Of a DNA stretch of 64,000 nt, positions 11,801 through 23,800 are shown piece by piece (within the stretch, counting starts at the first letter, position 1; the number at the start of each line of letters is the position of its first letter). Origin of the DNA: Chiridota heheva (Eukaryota; Echinodermata; Holothuroidea; Apodida; Chiridotidae); assembly GCA_020152595.1 (NCBI GenBank), contig JAIGNY010001807.1:1190161-1254160 (forward strand). The letters are read 5' to 3'. The notes under the pieces are model-generated. The model saw only the letters and a list, made by a program, of their open reading frames with translations. It made no database searches and had not been told where the DNA came from. A program made the translations under genes and the position numbers.

Positions 11801-14800
11801 CATTTAATAGTAAGTGATGATGTAATTACCCAGTGATGTAATATACTACAATGTTTACGTGTGCAATCACTCACACTCTGTTTACACATATATTTTTGGT
11901 CATCCCCATTCCCTCATGCAAACTTGCAAAGCCAACCGCCGTTTTTGGGCTGGATTGCATTTCCATGATTTGGGTAAATTCTATAACTGAGTGAAAACGA
12001 TAGTGGTAAATTTATATCTAAACTGATGCAAGAAGAAAGCTCTATATTTAGTCCTCCTTCCCCACCCCCTCTCTCTCTACATTATTTTTTCACCCATACA
12101 CCTCCTCTCTCGATCCCAGCTTTCTAGCTTTTAGTTCCCGTGTTTCTTTCAATCTCCCCCTGTTTTCTTTTCTTCCTCTGGAATGATCGAACCTCAGGCA
12201 CAATTTGACCTTTGCTGTTGTGGTGCCGTTAAGCCCTCATTAAACAAACAAACATCTATACAACATGGAAAATAAAAGGCACTATTGGAATGTGAACACA
12301 CATTACCCACGCTCAATAATTTTCAGTACACTTTATGAAAAATCTTCTTCAAGAGAATGAAAAAAAAAGTCTAACAAAAAAGTACTGCCCATTAAAAGCC
12401 TGTTTTTTTATTGAAGAATATTGTAAGGAACATGCAATCGTGCAAAATAAAATGAAAAAAAACAAAACTTTATTGCCAATAATACCCGATATAATCAAGC
12501 ACTGCCAACAAACTTAAGTAGGCCAAATAGATAGTCAAATACACTGCACCTGTACGTACACACCCAAGATTTAACATGGGATTTCCTTTGAATATTGCCT
12601 GGCCCACTTGATGATTCTTCCATCCTCGTGTAATGTAAAAAAAAAAAGTTTGAAACAAACTTTCTGGCAACCTGACCATACGGTACTTGCAAACATTAGA
12701 AACAACTCCTGGCTTACTCAACATCATGTGCCTTGACTGTCATAACAAAACTTTCTCCTAAAAGTCACTACAAGTGTAGAAGTCTAACATTCTAATCCAG
12801 GGATTTAATGAAGCACACCATGGACAATTAGGACTTACTGCATGATTTACCTAAGGTTTATCGATATTTGATTGGTTGAACATCACAACATGGATTGTTC
12901 CACTTGATACTGGATTACCTGAAATGCCTTCTTTTAGCATCAGATTAATCTGTTTCCTGCAATATGCAAATACCTCCAAGCTTATATGGTATTCCTATGA
13001 CCTTATTAGGAGTTACAGCTTGGCTGTATGAGAAAAGTATGATTTCCTAAACAAGACAATAGAACAAACGGGCGGGTAAACAACTTTAGTACACGTTAAA
13101 TGAATGGGTTTAACATTTATTAAATAATCCTTTATGAAAAACAGGTATATTAAAACAAAAGGTACACATGCAGAAGATATGGCTTTGTTTATATTATAAC
13201 TTTGTGTTTCATTTACAAATTAGGTCTAAAGAGCAAAAATTAATTTGATTTTTAAAATTCAGAGATTGTGAATTTTTTTTCAATGAACCATTCTTTGATC
13301 AGTAATGTTTCTCTTCATACTCTCGCAGTCCAAGTAATAGTTTGGGGTCAAATGTGAATCCCAAAACGTTATGCCGTCATTAACTGTTTGAAGTTTAAAC
13401 AGAATAGAAAAATGGCTGTTTACAGTATGTAATGACAAACAAACAGCTGAACCCTACCACCTACTAAGACCTATTGCAAATTTTGAATATTTTTTATCCA
13501 CGATCTTCTTCCTATCGAGTCCACATCACAACAGCTATACTTGCTGTGCATTGTTCTGCAAGGTCAGCAGCAGTGCATGTTTCATCCAATAGGAGATATC
13601 TCAAGAGCTGTTGATGACAACCATGATTATGACTCATGATGACGACCATGATGATGACTCATGATGACGACCATGATGATGACTCATGATGACGACCATG
13701 ATGATGACTCATGATGACGACCATGATGATGACTCATGATGATGACTCATGATGATGACCATGATGATGACTCATGATGACGACCATGATGATGACTCAT
13801 ACACATGCTGATGGATCTAGGAAGAGTGTGCTGTGTCTCAAATATTTTTCGCAATAATTAGATAATGAAACATGTTTCTTTATTGCATTGTTCTTCTTTC
13901 CACACAGGTGGCAGTGTGGATGCCGCCCTCCGTGTCCTTCATGAAGCCAAGCAAAACTTGACAGTTATCGTCCGACAGAAATTTGATGTTGCTTTACAGG
14001 TAGCAGATCGAGCGTCCGTTGAGAGGTTCTTCAAGATTTTCCCTCTTTTAGGTCTGCATGTTGAGGGCTTGGAAAAATTCTCAGAATACTTAAAGACACA
14101 GGTGAAATTTATTTACTTTTTATTATAGTTTGTTCAATTTATAATAATGTTATAATATACCTTTATAATACTTCCTATCATCTTTAAAATTAATATAAAC
14201 TTCAAAAATTAGTATTATTGATGGGCATGTGTTTGTCAATGAAATTTGTTATAAAATAGCTAATTATACAGAATTAATTACCTTAGACTATTTTATACTA
14301 TTTCAAGTACTCTATAATTATTTTTGAGGTAACCTTGTTTATGAATTATTTATCATGATTATCAAGTAAATCAATCTGAAAGCAATTATTTTACCTTTTT
14401 GTAAATTTGTGAATGTCCAGCAGTAAGGTTATGTTGTCTAAAGAAATTTTGTGTAAATCTTAAATGCAAATTGTGTGCCAAGACTGGTTTTCAACACAGG
14501 TCAGGGGTTTGGATGTCATCGGCAGCCTGACAAAAGATTTGAGGTCTGAAGAAGATTTTTTTGGTTTGCTTTCACAGATCGCCAACAGATGCCAAGAAAA
14601 GCTGGAATTAGCGTCAGATATTGATTCCAATGACAGGAGGGCTGCCGTCTTTTATGCTGACACTCTCACAATGCTCTTTGAAGATGTCGGAAAAGTGGTA
14701 GAAATACATCAGCCATTAGTAGAAACATATTATGGTAAGAATGATTTCATATGCTACATCTGGTTAATATGGTAAAGATGATTCCATATGTTGCATCTGG

Positions 14801-17800
14801 TTAATATGGTAATGATAATTTCATGTGCTACATCTGGTTAATATGGTAAGGATGATTTTATATACATTACATCTGGTTAATGCCTGGCTATTTAAGAAAG
14901 GGAGAACAGCCTTTAGTAGAAACATATTATGGTAAGGATGATTTCATGTGCTACATTTGGTTAATATGGTAAGGATGATTTCATATGCTACATCTGGTTA
15001 ATGCCTGGCTATGTAAGAAAGGGAGAACAGCCATTAGTAGAAACATATTATGGCAAGAATGATTTCATGTGCTACATCTGGTTAATATGGTAAGGATGAT
15101 TTTATATGCTACATCTGGTTAATGCCTCGCTATTTAAGAAAGGGAGAACAGCCTTTAGTAGAAACATATTATGGTAAGGATGATTTCATATGCTACATCT
15201 GGTTAATGCCTCGCTATTTAAGAAAGGGAGAACAGGCGTTAGTAGAAACATTATGGTAAGGATGATTTCATATGCTACATCTGGTTAATGCTACAGCTGT
15301 TTAGAAACATTATGGTAAGGATGATTTATATGCTACATCTACATTTCTGGTTAGTAAAAACATATTAGGTAAGGATGATTTCATGTGCTACATCTGGTTA
15401 ATATGGTAAAGATGATTTCATATACTACATCTGGTAAATATGGTTAGGATGATTTCATATGTTACATCTGGCTAATATGGTAAGAATGATTTCATATGCT
15501 ACAGCTGGTTTATATGGTAAGGATGATTTAATATGCTACATCTGGTTAATATGGTAAGGATGATTTCATGTGCTACATTTGGTTAATATGGTAAGGATGA
15601 TTTCATATGCTACATCTGGTTAATATGGTAAGGATGATTTCATATGCTACATCTGGTTAATATGGTAAGGATGATTTTATATGCTACATCTGGTTAATAT
15701 GGTAAGGATGATTTCATATGCTACATCTGGTTAATACCTCGCTATTTAAGAAAGGGAGAAACAACTCACACAAAAAAGTCTTAGAAAGCAATATTTCACC
15801 CATTGTAACCAAATTGTGTGCTGTAGTGGATCATCAACCATTGAAGAACAGTTGGTCTCTCTCTCTCTCTCTCCTACAAAAAAAATTGTTACCCTAAAAA
15901 CAATTAAAGCAAATACCACCTTCCCATCTCTATTCAATTTTTCTCCAATGCTCATACATTGATAAGTTAACCTCTCATGCTCCATACATTGATAAGCTAA
16001 CCTCTCATGCTCCATACATTGATAACTTAACCTCTCATGCTCCATACATTGATAAGTTAAGCTCTCATGCTCCATACATTGATAAGTTAACCTCTCATGC
16101 TCCATACATTGATAAGTTAACCTCTCATGCTTAATACCTTGATAAGTTAATCTCTCATGCTCCATACATTTCTTTGTTCCTTGTTGCATTAATTAAGTCA
16201 ACCTCTCATACACAATTCACCTCCCTGGCGACATGCATATCTTCCACCCAAACAAACCAAAAGCTTCCACTACTATTATTTTATTCACCTATGCAAATAC
16301 TTAACAATCTTCATTAATCTTATCACCCTCACTTAAGTCTCTTCTTCCCTACCTCCTCTCATACATTAGATCCTGAGTGTTGAAATCCTGATTAGAATTT
16401 AGAAACCAAAGTGACCAATCCAGACCTGTTAGGATTGTAAGTTCTATCATGATTATTGTAATTATCATTCTTCTTGTCAGCACGATCAGCAATTTTCCCC
16501 CTTTACCCTCAGGTCCAGGCCGTCTTTTACAACTCATTCAACTCCTCCAGACGGAATGTGACAGGCAGTCTGAAGCAGTAATCAATAAATTCATTAGACA
16601 TCGAGATTTCAACGGCAAATTCCAACAAGTCCAGACATTTTTACACAGAGGCTCTTCAAGATCATCCACAGTTCATGACAGGTATGACGGTCTTGAACAT
16701 TGGGATTGCTTTTTATAGATAAGAATGCGATGTGTTGCGAGCAATGTGACTTCTCTTCTTTTCTCTCAAACTTTTCATTCCGATACAGTTTACCTTGCAC
16801 TTTACCACCTAAATTTTGTTTGTATCTTCATTTTTCGGGATTCTTTCTCTGTGGATTAGTATCTGCTTTCATTAAGACCGTGCACTTTTGTTAATCCCTT
16901 CCGCTGTGACCAGACTTTCATGCCCTTATCGATACCTGTACAGCGGTTCACCTATAGTAGTTCCACGATTTTTTTTCTCCATCATGATAAAACCCTTCTG
17001 CCTTGACCTTGACCCCTCCCTACCCTCCCTGTGACCCACCTGCTACCTCCATTGACCATTCTTCAGCCCCAGTCCCCAAAATTCTAATCATACAGGCCAC
17101 TAATAAACCAGAAAGTTTCAAAAGAGTTTCCCCAAGGTCTCTACCTCAGATCCGGCGATCTCCTGGTACACTGCACCAGGGACACTCAAACCACCACCCT
17201 ACCCTCCTCACCACCAAAACCCTAACTAATACTGATATTGACGTTACAGTCACCCTCCACCATTCTCTGAACTCCAGCAAAGGCGTCATTAGAACTAGAG
17301 GCCTTGCCTACTTGCCCGATGAAGACCTTGTTGAGGAACTTGCCAATCAACATGTTACTGAAGCCTGTTGTCTCATCCTCAAGAGAGACGGTGCTGAAAC
17401 ACCTACCAATACATATTCCTGACTTTGCCACACCAACTCTCCCCTCCCACAACACTGCCGGTTACCTGAGAATCAGTTGCCCCTTACCTCCCGACCCCCT
17501 CCATTGTCATAAGTTCCAGAGGTATGGCCATTAAAAATTTCTTTAAGAAAAGGTTACAATGGTAACAAATATGACCAATCAGAAAGCTTGTGACAAGTAG
17601 TAAAAATCTGTGTGCTGATATCAGACCAATTACAAAGCTTCTAACAAAATTGTCAATCTAGCAGTCACAAAAATATGGCTGCTCCGTAAAGTTGATAACC
17701 CTGTAAAATTTGCTAGAATTATGTTGTAGTGGCCTATTCATGTAGATTCTCACGTTAAAAGGGAAATCTCTTTTAAGGAAAAAAGTTGGACAAAGTTTAT

Positions 17801-20800
17801 TGAATGTTGTATCAGTTGGAGAAATATTGAATTAGTTGAGAGAGACACGGCCAGGGATTCCCTCACTGTGATTGGTCTCAACATTGACACTGTGCATGAA
17901 CTTGTAACGTTAGGCTTAAGCTATGATTCCATATCCAAAACTGCTTATTGCCGGATATCACCGAAAGTGTTACCAGTATTTTTGCAATGTTTGGAAGATT
18001 CAGGCCGAAAAAAGAAAGCAGAGGGGAAAAGAAGAACAAGGTATAGTACATAAGAATTCCATTCTTACTAAGAGATAATCGGATTTTACTTGCACACTGA
18101 ACACTGTTCAAAATGAGAGCACTTAGCACATTTATTCCACTATTGAAAGCACCACTCCACATTTCCTTGTCCAGTTACTGCACAGGCTTTGGCTAGTATT
18201 GAAATAGAAGTACTGGATCTGTTATTGTATCACTTAAATGACCAATTTCTAACCTTAAGCACTGCAGTGTTAATGCTAGTAAGTGCTTTGTTAATGATAT
18301 GTTAGGCAACATTGTTAGTAAACCTAAACCGTGACAACTGTTTCCCAAATTTTTATTTAATTTATTGCAAGATTATGAAGAAAATTGCAACTTAATATTA
18401 TGAGGACCCTTTTCGTATTATCCCCATTGTGAGGACCCCTTTTCGCATGATTCCCATTGTGAGGGCCCCTTTTTGCATGATCCCCATTGTGAGGACCCCT
18501 TTTTGTATGATCCCCATTGTGAGGACCCTTTTCGCATGATCCCCATTGTGAGGACCCTTTTTTGTTTTATCCCCATTGTGAGAACCCCTTTTGGTATTAT
18601 CCCCATTGTGAGGACCCTTTTTTTGTATTATCCCCATTGTGAGGACCCTTTTTGTATTATCCCCATTGTGAGAACCCCATGATCCCCACCCCTTTTTGTA
18701 TTATCCCATTGTGGACCCCTTTTGTATTATCCCCATTGTGAGGACCCCTTTTTGTTTTCCCATGACCCCTATTGTGACTTTTGTATTATCCCCACGTATT
18801 ATCCCCATTGTGAGGACCCCTTTTCATATGATTTTGCATGATTCCCATTTGACCCCTTTTTGAGAGACCCTTTTTGTATTATTCCCATTGTGAGGACCCC
18901 TTTTTGTATTATCCCCATTGTGAGGACCCCTTTCGTATTATCCATTGGACCCCTTTTTCGCATGATCCCCATTGTGAGGACCCTTTTTGCATGATCCCCA
19001 TTGTGCCCAGGACCCCATTGTGAGAACCTTTTTTTTGCATGATCCCATGAGGACCCTTTTTGCATTTTTCCCCTTTGTGAGGACCCTTTTTGCATGATCC
19101 CCATTGTGAGGACCCCTTTTCGCATGATCCCCATTCACACAGTTGTTCTAGGTGCACACTTTTGATTCTAGGTGCGCATATAAATAGATTTCAATAGATT
19201 TTAGTTTTCTTCAGTAAAAAGTTGAGAAAAGTCAAGTTCTTGAAAGCATAAGCACAGGAAAACTTCTTCACATTGCAACTTCAGTCTTTTGTTTGAAATA
19301 TTTTGTATATTTTCCACTCAAATTAATGATCATTGGTGCTTATTTTCTAGGCATTGCCACACATTTTGTAGATCTTGGCGCACATTTTCTAGACAGGCTT
19401 ACATTTTTTAGTCCAAAAAGTATCTTCCGCACACACTTTGCAAACTATGCAGTCTGCAAACTTTACAGTCTGGCATGATCCTAAATCATCCTATTGCAGG
19501 CCCTCTAGAGGGAGTGGTATTAATATGAGGATCGCTAAGTAAGAGATGGGACCTTTCCATAATTCATTTTTGTAGCCTACGACTGTAACCTTAGTGTAGG
19601 TGTACCCATGTCAATGCTATCATGGCACCTATTATTTACAAAAATTAATCCATTCTGACTAATTTGATACGAGCCTCCACTGCCTGTTCAGTTTGGAATT
19701 TGGTAATGATAGCCTACAGTGTACTTGATTGTGTTCTGGGTTGGGCTAGTTAGCATACTGGGTGAACCTAATTTCGTACAGCACCTAATTTTGTACACCC
19801 CTTTTTGCACTGACGAAAATATTTGCAAATTTCCTGTGTTTACCAATTAAAATCAGCTAATGTGATTGTCAATTTGTGATAGTGGAGGTTAAAAATGATG
19901 AATTATTTAATTTTCTAAAATATCACTGGTGATGGAATGTTGTAATGTTTTACTGGTATATCTGGGGGAATTTTAGGTACGTTTTTCGTTAGATGTACAA
20001 AATTAGAAGTTACAGAGTTGGCGAAACAAACCGAATGTGTTGCTCTTTCTCCTGATATTTCAATAAATAAACATTGGACTTACATTAATTTACCATTAAT
20101 GTAGAGAAGAGAATTTTGTTAGGATTCACTAAAAAGACAATTTTATTATCTTTCATAAAAATCCAGGCAATTATTTTTTTTAATTATAAAATTAGGTACC
20201 CTAAGCTACTGGTAGTAGGCCTTTCAGTGTGTGTACATGTATGGGTGGGTGGTATTATCAGTTATCACACACTTCCAGTACAACTTGAGTGGCTTATTTA
20301 GCAATTTCAGAAATGGCTGTACATTTTCGGGTTTATTGTTTTAGTTTCAGTTTGTTTTGCACTTTTGACACCCCCTGTCATATTGAAAGACAATACTTTG
20401 ATTTCTAAATTAGCGCCATCTTGCAGGTCATTTATTATAAGTCATAGTCGGAGGAAAGGTCCAGCATTTCTACAGGGCCCTCCTGGAATGCATGTTTGAA
20501 AATGTAAATTTTATTTGGAAAGATGTGATAGTAATATTTTCCTTATAACTTCAACTGGATATTATTTTCTTTGCTTACATGTATTTCTTTGCTTACACGT
20601 GTTTTTTTGCTAACATCGTTTTTTTTTGCTTACACGTATTTCTTTGCTTACACGTATTTCTTTGCTTACACGTATTTCTTTGCTTACACATATTTCTTTC
20701 ATATTTCACAGAAGCTGCTAAGGCTGATGCTGAGTCAGCAGATGAAGCACCAGCGCTCTCTGCGTTCAACTTTTGGTCCAAAGCCAAATTGCAGACCCTA

Positions 20801-23800
20801 TGTCTAACCAGATAAATGCATCATTTGCAGGTGCAATTACTAGGAAGCGGACAAATTGACAAAAAGGAATAAAATCAACTTGACACAATGTGAAACAAAA
20901 GATGCAAAGATAGTTGTGGCTGCAGATCAAAAGAGACAAGACAAAAGAATTATTTTGCAAATTGAAAATAGGGATATGGTAACCATCATGCCCATATTGT
21001 ACCCCGACATTGTTACTCGCAGCGCCCTCACTCAATATTTTTCAATAGTGTACACACTGTGTCGCGTTTCAAGCAGGGTTCTAACTAGACAAGTTTGAGT
21101 GCCAGGTTCCAGTGACAATCCAGGGTGACCTATTAGACCCCCTTCCATGAAGAACTGTTCAAATTTAGTCCACTTCTCTTGACAAATTGTCAACCAAAAA
21201 GTGTATATATATATATTTTTGCTTTTATCGGAATGCTAGACGAAATATTGTTATTCATCTTGCCCAAACTTTTTACCGCTTTTATTTTTGTCCCAGTATT
21301 GTTCAACGAAAGCCATACATAATTAAAATTATTTCAACTTAAAATAATTTAGTGGCATATGTTTCTATGAACTACGCAACAACTTTGTCAATATCAAATC
21401 TTCCACAAATCCCAAGAATATTGATCAAGTCTGTTATAACGTTAAGTGCATATGGGGTTTATAACAAATATGATTGGTTACATGCATTTGGACTGGTCTA
21501 TAAGCACGCCTTAGACCCTTGGGGGTGTAATATTTACTTTGTTAACTTTTGTTTGTATGGTAAGTGACGGACTTGGCAAGCTGCCAGCAGTGATTCACAA
21601 GGATTAAAACGTGAACCTGAACTGTGTGCATTTACATATTTTTTTTGCAAAGAGCTTCATATATGGGTGATTTTATAATAATATGTGCATTCAATTGCAT
21701 TAAATTCCTATATAGTTTAGTTGTTTTGATCGGAATTTATTGTGCATAATGTATATTATGTTATGTTTGTAAATCAGCGGATGACATAAATAGAGCGAGA
21801 TTAAAACGAGATCTGTTTAAACACTAAATTAATTTATTAAATTGAACTTTAGAATGTCGGGCAGAAGAGTGAATCTCAGAGCTGAGTTCCAAGTGGGAAT
21901 TGCGTGTCCTGGGCGGGCCTGCCCGGTGCCGCCATCGTTGCTAGAACCCTGGTTTCAAACATACGTAAGTACAGTGTATGTATAATTGTACACTGTATGT
22001 ATGGAGTGTGGTAATAGTGATGCGTAAGTTTTCAGTGGCCTTAATATGTTCGATTTTTCAACATATAGAAATTTAGAACATCGCTGATGTAAGGGCGCAA
22101 ATCTTCTATATAGAGGTGAGATATTACATGAAATGTTATAAAGACTATACACGTTGTGTCACCCCAAAACAGTCACCTTCATTCAGTGATGACAGCAAAT
22201 ATGCCAAATCTTTCAATTGGTTTTGTGACAAAGTAGATCAGAAAAGGATCATAGAAGGACAGGAAGTACATAGGCTGACAACTCTAAATAAATTGTTTGG
22301 TAAAAGTGTGTCTGAGATACAGAATTTGAATGCAGAAAAATACAAAACTGGTAGACTAAAAGAAAGGTTAAACCGGTTCCCCCAACTCATTTTCACTTGT
22401 TTATACTTTTGAACTTTTGTTAATTCCCAAAATATTTATGATAAATTGTTTTCGTTTGGACCAATTGGGAACAAGTGCTAAGCATCTAAAATTTTACATC
22501 AAACTGTGGATGGAAAAATAATCTTAACACTTGACTTTCATAGGACTATTATAATGGATGTGAAATATATCAACTTTGTTTAATTTAATTCTGAAGATTT
22601 TTTTTATATATATTAACATGTTAATAAGGAATCTGAACAAAAGTTAATGTTTGTAGCATTTTATTAATATATGATAAAACAATTTACATGGTATTTTTCA
22701 ACAAGACTGAGGTGTTGACATCATGGGAAATACACTGTATGATATGAATAGAAAAGATTTCTCTTTGTGATTAATTGATAGGGGTTAGTGACTCAACTTC
22801 AGAGGCAGCAAATTGCATTCAATGAATTCACCCTGTATGCAAATTGTACATGGTAATCACTCAAGCCTGAACATGTCACTTGAGTTTGAAGGCTGCGAAT
22901 AAGATTTGTTTTCTTCATGAATATTGCAATTTTGTAGTAACAGCCTTGCATCTGAAGTTTGGTGTCACTATCTCCTTTTTATTTGCTTTTCTTTCTATTC
23001 GAAAACAATTCTACCTCAAACATCATCAACTTCCTCTGCAACAATAACCTCTTCCACCACATATAATCTCCTCCCTTTCTACACCTTACCTTACACACCC
23101 CTTTTTTTTCACCTAAATTTTTCTCCCACATTCAACTTTTCCCCTTTATCTCCCTTACAAACCTTCCATCTCCTCACTATCCTAACTCTTACACCATAAT
23201 TTATTAACATCCTCTTAGCACATTTGACTGACTGTCGCAGTGCCGGTAAACATCAACAAACCAAACCTTTTCTTTTCACCTATGTACTGCCCCAAACTTT
23301 CAAATCAAACCAATGGCAGGATTCTTCCCACAGATGATGAATCACTGGTTTTGATACTGCTTAGCAATGACTGAAGTCTGTGTTACTTTAACAGTGAATG
23401 AAGCTCCCAGTTTGAAAACAACAGTTGAAGATGTAACTCCTTACAACCTGGGGGCCACAGAGCAGGCTGAAAACTTTCCCTGGAAAAAATAGGACCACTG
23501 AAAAATGAGGGTTAAATCATTCTTCACCCAGCCCCCATTGAAAAATGGGGGTTAAAGCACTCTCCACCCAGCCCCCCCCCCTCCAACCAGCCCAATCACC
23601 CCCTATTATAGGGCCCTGCCCTACACTAACTTTGTTTTGGGAATAGGCCTATGTCCACATCAGTTAAGTTAAACTTCACTTTTTAGATTTTCATATTTTC
23701 ATCAAATAGTACAAGCTTTTACAATTAAATTTTCAGCCATTTTTAGAAGGAAAATTATTGGATAAGAGATGAACCACACCAAAAAATTATTTGCTGCACC

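Noticed and set aside
14464..14577. Upstream part of the open frame before COG4 exon 5 as normal coding sequence
   Set aside because: Human COG4 has no counterpart. The better acceptor, with a pyrimidine tract, is at 14577, and the protein then aligns without a gap. Kept only as a possible alternative site.
20715..20812. Possible extra COG4 exon after a TTTCACAG acceptor
   Set aside because: Joined to exon 6 in its phase it reads three codons and then a stop, and the COG4 family has no insertion here.
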